Shown: one piece after another, positions 27,746-41,130 of the stretch
How the letters are laid out: the number at the start of each line of letters is the position of its first letter
How positions within the stretch are numbered: position 1 is the stretch's first letter
The notes under the pieces: generated by a model
Database searches by the model: none
Told to the model about the DNA's origin: nothing
What the model saw: the letters and a program-made list of their open reading frames with translations, nothing else
Source of the DNA: Pratylenchus scribneri
Taxonomy: Eukaryota; Nematoda; Chromadorea; Rhabditida; Pratylenchidae
Assembly: GCA_030063045.1 (NCBI GenBank)
Contig: JAQSEB010000015.1
Span: 1,426,001-1,490,000 of the forward strand
Reading direction: 5' to 3'
Length of the DNA: 64,000 bases
Program-made: the position numbers and the translations under genes

Positions 27746-27899
27746 TCTTGGAGACAAAATTTTCAAAATTAGTAAAGAACTTCTGTAATTCCGAAATTAT
27801 CCAATTTCCAATATTTTTTGCTGTAATATATATAAATAATTCACTGCTTCTAATTTGATATTATTTATGATATCGAAGACAAAAAAATAAAAAAAAAAC

Positions 27900-30800
27900 C
27901 AAAATGTTCCGGATGAGAGGTGTAAACGAGCAAACGAGCATGGTGCAAAAGCCAAACAATACATTGGTCAGCTGAAAAATTGACAAAAAAATTTTTAAAT
28001 TATTTTTAATTCCACTTGGATTGAGCACAAATTTCACACAGTTTTCCAAGCCAAGAGACCGAACCATTGCCAACAATTCGTGATAATGTTCGGTACATTT
28101 AGTGAACACTGGGTCCAATCCACCGGCCAAAATCAGCAAACAATTTTCGCGTTCATCCGCATCGATCCGTTCAAGGAAATTTGCTGTTAAAAATTATTTT
28201 AAAATTTTTATTATATTATTGAAAATGTTTTGTGTTCTTACTATAAATGGTTGGAAAATATAAAATTTTTTAACTTAACCTGAATTAAAACTTCCCGGAA
28301 ACTTGTTAGTCATGAATTAAAAATTTTGGAAATTTAATTACTTAATTTTAACTTGAAAAATTTTAACATCCTATTAAGCGGAAGTACCTATTATTTCTTG
28401 TGAATAACTTTTCACTTTACCAATTGCACATTTTTAAAAAATGTAAATTATTTGTATTTTTTTATTATTTTTTGAAATAAGATAGAATCATTGAATTAAT
28501 ATTTCGATCGATATTTTATTAATGGTATATACAATCTATGGCCTCCTAATCATCCTTATCATAAAGTTTATGGAAAATCTTTTTATGTAAAATTTTAATC
28601 TTAATTAATTTGAACCTAAATTATGACCATTTTAAATATTTCTAAAATAATAATTTAATAAAAATATTTTTTGTTCTTTAAAAATGAATTTGAAAGTCGA
28701 TTTAATAATAATTTTTATTATTAAAAAATATGACCGAATGAATTTATGGCCAACTTGAGGTCCTTCAATTCTGGATCAATGCGATTCAACGAGAGGAACA
28801 TACATGACGGATTTTGAGACAAAAAATCAAATATTTCAACATTTTTTTCAGCCAATTCCATTCGAATTGCTTCCAACACTGCCGGCTGATTTTCCATTGC
28901 AAATGACAATTTTCGAAAATATTCTTGATTCAATGAAGGATGAATGATGGCAAGTTTGGCGCCATCAGCATCATCGAATTTTTTTGTTTCACCCAAATTT
29001 TGGCATACAACAGAATATGTGTAATGACTGTGAAGGGAAAAAATAATTTTATTATTAATAAATTTAAAAATTTGAAAAATATTTATTTTTAAAAATGAGA
29101 AAAAAATTTAAAAACAATGATTTCAAAGAATAAATAAAATAGGTTTATTAAACTAGTTTGAAACTGCTTCAATATGGCGAAGGATTAAGCCCAAAATTTT
29201 GCTCGATGGATCAGAACATCGAAAATGTTCGAAAGTTACCAATTTTCAGGTAAAAAATATTTTCGGTAGCAAATTTTAAAATATATTCATATTTCTTGTT
29301 TGTAAAAGAGTAAAAAGGAGGTAATAATTGTACTTTGGTTTTCCAGGACCAGATTTTTTTCCTCCCCAAAAGTATAAATTAACTCCACCCAAAAAATTTA
29401 TCAATCAAAATCCAACTAAAATCATGTTTTTTCCAACGTTTAACAATCAAATTTGTATAATAAAATAAGAATTACAAAAATTTTTTAAAAATCTATTATA
29501 CTGGATAACCCATAAGTAGCAAAAGGAGCCTAAGACTAGGAAAATTCCTCATTTATGATAGCTTAAAAAAGAAATAAAATAAAAATAGACCTGTTGAAAA
29601 AGATGCTATCCGCGGCCCGGATATGCCATTTTCGTAATTTGTCCAGCACAAATTTGTGTAACCATTTTTGGATGGGCGATGTTGTTGACATGCTTGCCGC
29701 ATCAATTTGCTCTGGATAATGGCAATAGAAAATTCGGGCACAATTGGTGGGGAGTAACCAACGCAAAATAGGCAATGGGGCAGGAATCTTATTAGAAGTT
29801 AATATTTGGGTCAAATTTTAAAAGATCAATTAAATATAAATTTTTGAGTAGTAAAATTAAAAAATTTTCTTATATTATTTAAAATTTTGAATATGTATAA
29901 TAAAAAGAAATTAATTAAATTTATATTAAAAATATTTTTTCCATTATAATGGGTAGAATTATTCAAAAATTAATTAAAAATAAATATGAATGATTTAGCA
30001 AATAAAATGAATGATTCCTTCACTTTCGCTTAATTTCGGATGAACAATATGATAAGGTATAAGAATAAAATATTCCATTTTTACCGAAAATTATTATAAA
30101 ATATCTCCTAAATTGCCTATATATTGCATTATTCTTACATTTTTATATATCTTTAATAAATGTTCCCAAATTTTTAGACATCCAACCTGATCACAGAATA
30201 TTGCATCAGCGTCTCGATGGAAAAGGCAAATATAGAAAGCAGCCAAATACATTCGAAAATAGGCACAAGTCCAATAAAAATGGCCACCAAACAGTGTGCT
30301 CGGCAACCACCAAGAATCACCGATCACGGTCAAATCTGTTTATGTTTATTAGTCATGTGAGAAATTTTTCATATTTTTCAAATTATATTGCCAATTGGTA
30401 AAGTAAATTTAAAAAGTATTAAAGATTTAGCACATCTGTGTTAAAATTAAAAATTAATTTAAAAATTGATTTGATTTGTATTCTCTCTCTAATAATAATT
30501 TTTTATTTTTTTTTATAATTAAATTGAAAAATTAAATTTTAATAATTTTAATTGCCTTTTACAAAAGAAGATTTTAAATTTTAATTTTAATAAATTTAAA
30601 TTTTATAAATTATCCAAATAAGAACTTTCTAATATTTATTTTCAGTTTGCAGATATATTTTTGATTATTAGAAAATTTTAAAATTAAAGGCCAAAAATTA
30701 CTATAATTATAAGAGCTAAATATTAATTAAAATTCAATCTTATTTGAGTTAAAATAATTTCAATCCCTTCTTTATTTTTTTTGGTCAAAAACTACCTAAA

Positions 30801-31013
30801 TCATTAATTATTATAATTAGTTTTTTACGAAATAATTATCCGTAATTTTTTACTATTTTTAAATGTTTGCAATTCGGGGAATTGATCTTTTGGCAAACGG
30901 ATGGTCACAAAATGGACTTGATGGCCACAATTATGCAGGGCAGTGGCAGCATCCAACATTAGCCTTTTTGCGCCACCAATGCCAAAATCCGTATTCATAA
31001 AAATCACTTTCAT
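27900..31013 (-). CDS. alg-2: ALG2-type alpha-1,3/1,6-mannosyltransferase, 3' end not found
   Basis: Six minus-strand exons: 31013-30854, 30335-30187, 29787-29591, 29027-28735, 28183-28016 and 27971-27900. The encoded protein follows ALG2 (GT4) in order: MNTDFGIGGAKRLMLDAA near the N-terminus, DAIFCDQ, RIFYCHYPEQ, MFLSLNRIDPELKDLKLA, LAGGLDP with HYHELLAMVRSLGL, then LLVYTSHPEHFG. ALG2 adds the second and third mannose of the dolichol-linked N-glycan precursor at the cytosolic face of the ER. The ATG follows a TTACAG acceptor. The exon after EHFG, which should carry the second Glu of the E-x7-E sugar-nucleotide motif, was not found on the left. Its expected place is taken by a foldback and a plus-strand frame, so the gene is truncated, has a distant last exon, or is decaying. 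Confidence 0.75.
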
Positions 31014-32198
31014 TATGCCAATCTGTAAGTAAATTAAATTTTTATTGTTTAAAATGTCAAAATTTAAAAATTTTCCATATGAAAATTTATAGAAATATTT
31101 AATTTTATTTATGCTTTTATTATTCCAATCTACTAAATCCTTAACTGATATCAAAGCCAAAATTTTTGAAATAAAATATTTCTTATGGTCAGCGGAGAAG
31201 ATTGCTAAAAAATCTTTTAATAAAAAATTTAGAAAAAAAAATAAAACAATTTTAGTGAAAATTTTATTTAATATTTTAAGTGTAAATCTTTGAAAAATGA
31301 ACTTAAATAATTTGCTACTATTTTTTTTTGTCTAACAAAAAAAATGTTCGCTGGTACTAGCACTAAAAAATTAGTCTTTGTAATTTAATAAATCCGATTT
31401 TTTGGAGCAGAATCGCCTTTTTTAAGGTGTTTTAATTTGTAAAAAATTTTAAAAAGAACTTTTAGATAATATTGGGTTTTGGATTAATAATACATAGCTA
31501 ATAGCTTTCCCAGTGATCTTCGACTTTGATATAATTTTAAGAGATGAAAATAATCTTCATTCTGATTTAATTTCATCCCTCTGTTGTTATTCGCCTACTG
31601 AGATTAAATAAAATAAAAACAAATGGTCAATGATGAACAAATTGGATCTTATAAATAAATTATATAGGATCTTAGTCTCTGGATAACAACTGTCATTTAA
31701 AAATTTACATCAATAACTTCTTCACTGATTTCTGTACTAAAATTAACTCAATTGTTAATCAGCTACTAATTAATGAATCGATCGAAGCTTACGAATTAGG
31801 GACTGGCCAAAATTTCAATGGACAAACTTGAAGCAATTTATTTAACTCAGACCAAATCAATTTTGATGATTTTAGTAAATAATAAAGAGCAATCTGTCTA
31901 TATAATTTATTTTACTTATATTAATTCAATATAGTCCCGAATATATGAAGATTTACCCAAAAAAAAATTACAATGGATTTCAAATTTTCTGTAATTTCTT
32001 TGAACATAATTTCATCAATTTTTGGGCCAATTTAAATAAAAATTTAACAATACATATTAGGAAAATAAATTTCTGTTCTTTAATTTATTATAAAATCGCC
32101 AGAATTTGTTCCATCCTTGACCAGTTTCGGCAGCAACTTGGCCCAGCTACAAAGACTATTCCAATATTTTTAGGCCCATTTTCTTTTAAACGCTAATA
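31014..32198. promoter_or_regulatory. Divergent intergenic region between ALG2-like and UGT genes
   Basis: About 1.2 kb of AT-rich sequence separates two genes transcribed away from each other, so it should hold both promoters. I see no distinct motif or RNA gene. Confidence 0.35.
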
Positions 32199-35100
32199 AT
32201 GAATGAAGACAATGGCAACAGTAGAATTACGGCCAATAATGAAATATTAACAAAGGGCAAACAGAAGCTCAGAATTTTGATTGTCCTCGTCAAATTGTCC
32301 TACATGCAAATGCATTACATTTTTCATCGCCGATTGGCCCATTTGCTCGCCGCCGATCAGGAATATGTGGAATATGTGGTTGGTGCATTTTTTGTTAATC
32401 ATTTTTTTTTCATAATATTTTCGTAAAATTTTAAAATATCGATAAGTGATATTAATACTTAGCTTCCTTGTTCAAAACAATGCGACTAAATAACCAATTT
32501 TTGAAAGGTTATTTAGCATTTAAATGCTCAAAATGTCTACTAAAATTTGGACTTAATAAAAATTAAATAAAAAATTATATCTTTTTTAGTTCAGAATTTT
32601 TGAAGAAAGCTTATTTTAGAGAAATTTTAATTTTTAATAAATAAATCCATTTTTTAGTGGATATTTTTCTACTTTCACCTAATTTGAATAATTTTTTATT
32701 GAGCTCTGGTTTAAACTTTAGAAAATTTTCAAGTTAAAATAATCCGTACTGCGACACTTGCGTACGAAACGGTCTGGAGCCGAAAGTGGTAAAGCTGGAG
32801 TGGCATTGTTTATAGCATATTATTAGGCATAAAATTAGCTACAAAATAATACAAAAATTATTGGCCAATGTAGAATATTCACAGCGTTATGGTCAAAAAA
32901 CCGTTGATTTAATTAAAATTACGATTTTGAGGATTTTTGGCCATAATTCTGTGAATACTCAAAATTTGCCAAATATTTTGATGTCATTTTATAGCTAATT
33001 TTATGCCTAATAATATGCCATAAACAATTCCACAATAGCTTTACCACCTTCGCACCAGACCATTTCGTCCGCAAGTGTTGGCCAACCAAAAAAAATCGGT
33101 TTGTAGGATAAAAAAAAAACAGAGTCAAATATGGCATTATTATTTTAATTTTAAGAATTAGTTACCTATTAATTTTTAGTCTTTTTTATATTGTCTATTA
33201 TTTGGTCTGCTTTTACTGATTATTATTAATTTGTTTTAATTCATATGCATTTCACATAAGCACATAAATACATTTTGATAATTAGGTAAATATGAATTTA
33301 AAATTTAAAATAAAAATTTTAAAATATGTTCACTTCCAAATAAAACTAACCAACGGAATTATTTAATTGTATTTCAAAAAACTTTTACTCATAAAATATA
33401 TTTTTAATTTACTAATTTCCAGCATCTGCTCGTATTGACTGAAGCTCAAAATGAGAACATTAAAAAGGAAAATGTCAAATTTGAAGGGAACATTTTTGCG
33501 ATTGAACATTTGCCATTGCTAGATCCGGTGGAATTGCAGGGCACGGTCACACTCAAATTGGACAACATTTGGAATGGACGCGCCAATTTTAGGCAGACCA
33601 ATAAGCCGTTGCCAGATTTACGTTGGAGAGGTGAAATTTTGATGGGAAATAATTAAAAAAAATTCGAACTTTTTTCTACGTATTAATTAATTGATTTAAA
33701 AGAAATTATATTAGTAATAATGTTGTATAAATATTAAAAAAATATATATAAAAATTTTTATAATTTAATAATTACATTTTTGGTACTTTTCTGTTTTGCT
33801 CCCCACCAAAAATAATGAAATTAAATCCCAGGGGTAATTTTCGGCATAAAATATGAATCTGATATCCATTTTGTCATATCTTTCCATCTTGGTAAGTTAA
33901 TGCCGATTTTACCAAGAAAATGGAAAGGGGAAAAAACCAAAGCCAATTTTCAAAATATTTTTAATATAGGCATATTATAGCTCAATCGACGCAACTCATC
34001 AGCGAACTGAATCTGAAGTTACAATTTTTATTAAATAATTATGCAATATAGGCCAATAATTGCCAAAAGAAAAATGTATCTTGATAAGATATTTAGACCT
34101 TTAACTTGACCGAAACGCAATATTATGAAATAAAAATTGTACCATTCGTTTCAGCTTAATGAGATGCGTAAAATGAGCTGTATATTTTCCATACAAAAAT
34201 TTTCATCAAAAATGCCCTTGGTCCCCCTTTTCATTTTCTTGGTAAAAGTCGGCATTATCTTACCAAGATGGCATGATATGACAAAATGGATGTCAGATTC
34301 ATATTAAAGACAAATTTTAGCAAATAAAAAATGTTTTTGGGAATAAAATTTTCTTAAAAATTTTCAAGCATTGTTCGAAGACGATGCCACTATGAATCGT
34401 TTAAAAATGTTGAACTTCAATGTTGGAATGGCCGAAATGCTTCCGGTAGCTTCATTGGCCATTTTCGAACGACTTCCCAGCATCAATTGGACAATTGCCA
34501 CTCTGGCCACTTGGCCATTCATGTACCATTATGAGCTACTTGGCTATCCACAATTGGCCAGAATTATTCCTGGTATGTTTTTTTTTTGAAAAAAATAATA
34601 AAATTAGTTAATTTAACCATAATTAATTATTTTGGAGATCATAAATTTAATAATTTTTTTGGTGGTTTATTTATATAAGTTGGCTTTTATTTTTAATAGG
34701 CTAAATATGAGAAAAATATAATTTTATCACAAAATATTATCGACATGCAAATGTGCAAACAAAAATAATAAAAATTGTATTTAAAATTCGTAAAATTGTT
34801 CATTTAAGTAATAAATTTATAAATGACAATTTATTTTTTAATTATTTTATTTTTTTTATTTAAAAATTCTATACATTTTACACTCAAATACACATTATTA
34901 TTGTAATCTATTTAGTCAATTATTTATTTGAGTTAATTATATATGTCGGCGGTAAAATTGAAATTCACACACTATTTTCGTCAGAGAATCAGAGAGAGTT
35001 CGAATTTCGAAAAACTAAATATAGGGTTAGGGTCTATGGGTTCGGAGCATGGGATTAGGGTTAGGGGTTAAGGGTCAGGGTTCGGTTTATACTTTGCTTT

Positions 35101-38100
35101 TTCGGCGAGATAATGTGTAAATTTCAGTTTTAGCGGAATTTTAATTACCTATATATATATATAAATTTAAAATAATTTTAATACAAATTTTTTCATGATA
35201 ATTTTTAAATTATTCAAATTTATTAAAACTTTTTTTATAATTTATCCTTTTATCTTGATAAAATTATTTCTAGGATTGAACGATGCTGAAATCGGTGATC
35301 ATTTATTGGTGGGAAAAACAAACATGGAAGAAGCAGTGAATAAAAAAGGTCTATTGGAATAAATATAAATTTATTTATAATTAATTTTTTAGTCGATTCT
35401 AACAAAGTAAAGGAAAATACTAATGAAAATGGAAAAAATAAAAGAATGCAACAATGGGAAGAGGATAACAGGGAAGTGTCAAAGCGAAGATGGGATTCAC
35501 TTGGACAAACGGTAAATTTTTTAATATTCTAAAACAAATGAAAATTAATTTAGCAACAATTTCAAAATTCAAAATTTTTTATATTTTTGAGGATATAAAA
35601 TTTATTAAAATATGCCATTTTTAAAAGTTTTATCAGAGCAACAATTACCATCCTATTCCCTAATCCCTCTCTAATTTTAATCACAATCTATCCTACTGTT
35701 ACTAAATCCTAATTCCTAATATTCGTGTTTATAAAAATATATAAGTATTATACAAAATGAAATTGTGAATTTTTTTTTGGATTTAAAAATTAAGCTTTTT
35801 TCCTTGTCAATAAATCTAAAAAAAATAATTTAAATTATTTCTCATTTTAATCAATTAATTATTACTAATTCCTTTATCCATTCTCATTACTTATTATGTC
35901 TGTAAGATTAAAATAATTTAAAAATTTAAATTTTTTTTTGTACTGTTTTTAGATTATTGAAAGATCGAAAAATGTAATATTTTCTTGTTTAAGAAATAAT
36001 CATTTTAGAAAAATAGTTATAAAAAACAAAAAAAAAATTAGAGGAAAATTTATTTTTAAAATTTGAAAATAAATTAATATTATTTTGCAAATTATAGTGG
36101 CAAATTTTTGACGAAATTTTGAAACGAAAATTGGGCAATCACTACGAAATGCCATCTTTTGAATCAATGTTCAAGCGAGTTAGTTTCTTCTTTGTGAATT
36201 GTCGCCTGGAATTGGACTTTCCCATTGTGGAAAACATTTTAACTGATTTATCATTTCGTCTTGGAGGAACATCTTCGCCCGTGATCAAACATATTGGTGG
36301 CATTTGTTTGCCCAAAAATGATGAAAATGACAAAGAGGAATTGGACAATGTTTGTGCAATATTTATTTTCTTATAATTTAAAAAGTATATTATTTTTGAT
36401 GGTGAGAATATAATAATTATTTAAAGAAATAGATTTAAATTAGAAATAAATAATGACGGACTAAAATTAATTAGAATCAAATTGGAGAAGAAATAGCAGG
36501 AACAAATAATTATATATCAAATAATATGAATAAAAATTATATTAATAGAGAAAGATTTGATGCTTTGATAATTAGAATAAAATTTATACCAACAATTGAA
36601 AAAAAAATAAAATAAATTTTGAAAGATCTTCTTTTTTAATATAAGCCGTGTCACCTCAATTAATCAAAATTTTAAAAAAACTTCCTTTAAATTTAAAAAG
36701 TTATTTGGAGCGAATTAAAATTTCTTTAATGAATTTCAATTTGATTAATTTATAAGACATTTTCTTAAATAATGCATAAAATGAAATTGACAATAACAAT
36801 TTTGGCAAAAATTTCAATCTTTATTTTGAAAATATCACATTTGTAGAAGTATTCTATTCATTCACTTAAAATAGATAAATATGACTGAAAAATAAAACAA
36901 ATTCATGTTAGTGTATCAGGGTGACCCTTTCGCCTGACCAAAAATATGGCAAAATTTTTCAAAAATATGGAAAAAATATGGAATTACTTAAAAAGCTTAA
37001 AATTCAATAAAAAAAATTCATTTAAAAACATTCATTTTGTATATTTCTGCAACATTTTAAAACCAAAAATGGTCGCGCAGCGAAAATTTTATCAAAAAAG
37101 CGAAAAAATGGCTGTCTACTGCAAAAATTTTTAGCAAAAAATGCTCGCCACAAAAATCAAAAATATGGAAAAAAAAATATGGCGAGATGGTCAAAAATAT
37201 ATATCCAAAAATATAAAATTGTTAAATTAAGGCAACAAAAGCACTCCTGCTGGAGAATGCAGCCTCCTCCTTTCATCGGGGCACAATTCTGGTTTGTTTT
37301 GGCACTGCCATCAATATGGAAGAAATGCCGGCACAAAAGTTTATGGCATTCCTCAATGCATTTAGCCATTTCCGAGAGTATAAATTTATTTGGAAATATG
37401 AAAGCAAGGAGGAGAGGAAGGCAAGGGAAAAGGCCAAAATGAAAAGTCGTGATGCAGGAAATGATTCTTCAACGGCTTTTTCCAATGATTGGCCCTACAA
37501 GCAAATTGGCGAACACGGGAATATTTTCACTCGGCATTGGTTACCACAATTGAATATTTTAAGTAAGTCATAAATGATTAATGTTTTTGATAATTTACTT
37601 TTATCGCTAATAATTTTCCAACCTCGACTTTGAAGATCCATATGTTACGTCGAATCTTGGAAATTGACGATTTCCGGAAATCGGCGTTGACGAATTTTGG
37701 AAATCTCGGTTTCTAGACGTCGTACAGATTCGAGAGTAGGCTCATTCGATTCGGCATGGTCGATTTAGTCTATAAAATTTCAATTACAGACCGATTTAGG
37801 GGCTAGGGTTAGGGGTAGGGTTATGGTTAAGGGCGGCATGGGTTTTAGGGGACTAGGGCTAGGGTTTAAGGGCCAGGGTTAAGGTATACCGGTCTGTAAT
37901 TGAAATTTCATATAGTAAATCGACCATGCCGAATCGAATGAGTCTACACTCGAGTCTGTACGATGCCTAGAAGCCGAGATTTCCAAAATTCGTCAACGCC
38001 GATTTCCGGAAATCGTCAATTTCCAATAATCGTTGTAACACATATATCCTGCTCAACGGGTGAAAATTTTTTTAGTGGATTTTCTTATTTCCCAAAAGTT

Positions 38101-39269
38101 AAATAAAATCCATTAAAATTTTTTCAAAAATGTGCATAAATTAAAGAGATCTCAAATTTTCCCAATTTTTGAGGGGTTGAAAAATAATTCAATTGGGATC
38201 TTAAAAGAAAATTTAAAGTAATTTTTGAATTTTGGATGATTGACACTTGAATTTTGTGAAAAAAATTAATTTTTTAAATGAAATTTAGCAAATTTTATAC
38301 TATTTTATATATCTCTGAGAATGAAATGAGTTGATTAAAGAAAGAATTAATGTATTTTATTGGAAATTATAAAAAATATGAAATAAAAAAAAAGAGCACA
38401 AAATTTTAAATTTGAGAAATTTTCGTTTTTTTTCAATTAATTTATAAAAAAAACATTTGATAAAAATACTTTTTTTAAAAAGTTTAACTAATGATTAAAA
38501 TTTTATAAATAAACTGAAAGATTATTGATGAGATAATTACCAAAAAATAAGCAAAATTCAGAATATCATTCAAAAATAATTTTCCTTTAATAAAAAGGAC
38601 ATCCAACTGCCAATGTTGTCTCTCTAATTTGTCACGGAGGCCAAAACAGCGTATTGGAGGCAGTTCATTGCGGTATTCCCCTTCTTTGTTTGCCCTTCTT
38701 CGGTGATCATCATTACAATTCGGAGGCAATTGCCGCACGTGGTGCTGCCGAAGTGGTCGATATTTTTGATGAGGATGCCAATAGATTGAAACAGCGCTTG
38801 ATTGCCTCATTGGAGAAATTATTGATGGAAGGTGGCAGGTATTTTATATTTTTGTATTATTTTAAATTAAAAATGACCTCAATTTTATGAATTTCTTCTC
38901 AATAATAATCACCATTAGGCCATAAGACTTGGCCAAATTAGAATTGCTTAAAGTCTAAATCCTGACTGTGTTATCATATACTAACGATTAATTAATACTT
39001 CTTTAGGGCCTAAAAAATGTCAAGTTTTCTCTTTTCTACTATAAATTTATTCATAAAAATTACAAATTTTGACTCAAAATTTGTTGTTAAATTTAACGAT
39101 TCTTAAAGGTAAATTTTTAAAATTAACATCCTTTTTATTTATTTATTTTATAATTTTGCTTTTCAGATACAAAAAGCAAGTGGAACATTTGAAGCAACAG
39201 CTTACCCGCCGTGTGAATCCTTCACAAACATTTTTGGAAGCAATCCATTCATTATCAATTTGCGATTGA
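32199..39269 (+). CDS. UDP-glycosyltransferase (UGT, GT1 family)
   Basis: Nine exons keep frame: 32199-32378, 33423-33630, 34369-34572, 35274-35348, 35393-35511, 36098-36349, 37232-37562, 38598-38838 and 39167-39269. The N-terminal domain starts KLRILIVLVKLSYMQMHYIF. The C-terminal domain has the UGT donor-binding signature: HWLPQ, then ICHGGQNSVLEAVHCGIPLL and CLPFFGDHHYNSEAI. UGTs transfer sugar from a UDP-sugar to small lipophilic acceptors, often in detoxification. I see neither a typical N-terminal signal peptide nor a C-terminal membrane anchor (it ends HSLSICD), so a soluble product or a missing first exon is possible. A Lys/Glu-rich linker in exon 5 is unusual. Introns hold three foldback elements. 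Confidence 0.8.
32752..33080. repeat. Foldback element, ACTTGCGGACG family, copy 3
   Basis: Arms CGACACTTGCGTACGAAACG at the left and the inverse of ATTTCGTCCGCAAGTGTTGG at the right. The interior matches the copies at 7863 and 24971. It lies in the first UGT intron. Confidence 0.8.
33851..34304. repeat. Foldback element in UGT intron 2
   Basis: TATGAATCTGATATCCATTT at the left is matched in inverse by AAATGGATGTCAGATTCATA at the right, with a second paired block CTTGGTAAGTTAATGCCG / CGGCATTATCTTACCAAG. Confidence 0.8.
34947..35141. repeat. Foldback with TTAGGG-rich loop in UGT intron 3
   Basis: Arms GGCGGTAAAATTGAAATTCA and an inverted partner at 35115-35141 flank a loop of GGGTTAGGG-like units (about 35020-35090). 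Confidence 0.65.
37638..38045. repeat. Long foldback element in UGT intron 7
   Basis: Arms of about 150 bases (GATTTCCGGAAATCGGCGTT; CGATTTAGTCTATAAAATTT) are repeated in inverse at 37900-38040. The loop is GGGTTAGGGGTAGGG-like. Confidence 0.85.
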
Positions 39270-39662
39270 TGACAGCCATAAATGGCACACTGAGAAAATT
39301 TAGCATTCTCAATTAAAAATTTATGCATTTTTAAGGAGGAAATTTTCCCAATTTATTTAAATTTTTCGCATCAATAAATTTTCTTTTTCTCCATTCGTAA
39401 AAATTTATAAATAATATTAAGATATAAATTGCTATTTTCTATTAAAAAGGAATTTATTTTATTGTTTTAAATCAAAATGTTAAATAGAAGTAAAAAGGTT
39501 CTATATTAAGATGTATAGAAATTGCCTCAAGCGATAAAATCTGAATATAATATTATTGTATTTTGAAGAATAATGAATATTTTTTCAATGGAAATACCGA
39601 TGAATTTTTTACATATTATCTTTTCATCTTTTCTCATCAAAATTATTAATAAAACTCTCATG

Positions 39663-40382
39663 CAGTGTTGTCCAAACGTCCTCGTCATTCGTCTCGTCCT
39701 CGTCTTCGTCTTCGTCCTCGTCTCGTCTCAAAAAAAGACGATAAGACGAGACGAATGACGAGGTGTTGAAAAAGGCCAATGGCGAGACGAATGACGAAAA
39801 AATGACGAGAAAAAGACGAAAAATGAGACAAATGACGAGACGAATGACGAGGGGTAAAAAAGGCCGAGAAGAAATGACGAGACGAATGACGAAGAGTTAA
39901 AAAAGGCCAAGACGAGGACGAGACGAATGACGAGGTGTTAAAAAAGGCCGAGACGAAAGAAGAGACGAATGACGAAAAAATGACGAGAAAAAGACGAAAA
40001 ATGAGACGAAATGACGAGACGAATGACGAGGGGTAAAAAAGGCCGAGACGAAATGACGAGACGAATGACGAAGAGTTAAAAAAGGCCAAGACGAGGACGA
40101 GACGAATGACGAGGTGTTAAAAAAGGCCGAGACGAAAGAAGAGACGAATGACGAAAAAATGAACAAAATGACGAGAAAAAGACGAAAAATGAGACGAAAT
40201 GACGAGACGAATGACGAGGTGTTGAAAAAGGCCAATGACGAGACGAAGGACGAAAAAATGAACAAAATGACGAGAAAAAGACGAAAAATGAGACGAAATG
40301 ACGAGACGAATGACGAGGGGTTAAAAAAGGCCAAGACGAGTACGAGACGAATGACGAGGAATTTTCCATTTGGACAACACTG
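39663..40382. mobile_element. Non-autonomous hAT-like MITE filled with GACGAGACGAATGACGA repeats
   Basis: Inverted ends CAGTGTTGTCCAAA are perfect. The flanks CTCTCATG (39655-39662) and CTCTTATG (40383-40390) form an 8-bp duplication with one mismatch. The body is a minisatellite of ACGAGACGAATGACGA with AAAAAGGCC spacers. Long open frames inside it on both strands are repeat artefacts. Confidence 0.85.
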
Positions 40383-41130
40383 CTCTTATGCGGTCTTTCT
40401 TGATAAATACAAAATTATGATTATTTCATATCGCATTCATTGATCATAATTACCAAAAATGGAGTATTAATATGTGAAATCAATTTTTATTCAAGATAAT
40501 TTTAATAATTAAAAAAATATGGCATTTCTACTAATTAATATGGTATATATAATTTTAAAAAAATTAACAAAACACAAAATTAATTGGCTGGCTCCTCTGT
40601 TGGCCTCCCCTTTTCCACCACATATCCTTCGCCGGTGCCCCAGACACCTTCGCTGTACGTTTTTGTGTGCCATACTAAAATGTCTTTTGGTTCGGAGTTG
40701 GTGCCGAATGCTTGACAATCTTTTGGTGGGATGCCAAATTGGCGTAGAAAACAATTCTCCGGATGGTGGCCAATGCAACCACGGTGGAATGTTGCGCTTT
40801 AATTTGTATTTACTATTTAAGTACACGAAATTTTTAACAATAAAAAAAAATACCGAGTAAATTTTAATAAAGAATTAATTAACCATAAAAAAATATTTAA
40901 ATTTTAGTGATTTTTTCCCAAAAAATCTATAACATTTGTGGACATATAATTTGGACCTAATTGGAAATTTTATAATTTTAATATAGTTTGAAAACCAATT
41001 TTCTACAATAATTATGGACATTAATTTGGCCATATTGAGATGCTAGATAATTTTTTTTCCTATAATTCGAAAAATATTTTCAAAAAAGGCGTCAAAAAAT
41101 AGTTCAAATTTTCTAAAAAAAAAATTTTGG

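Noticed and set aside
39685..40443. Open frames of 97-145 codons in the hAT-like MITE
   Set aside because: They are translations of the GACGAGACGAATGACGA array and end at its borders.
40509..40826. 105-codon minus-strand frame
   Set aside because: It is a shifted reading of the last GT43 exon; the neighbouring frame gives the KDILVWHTKT motif.
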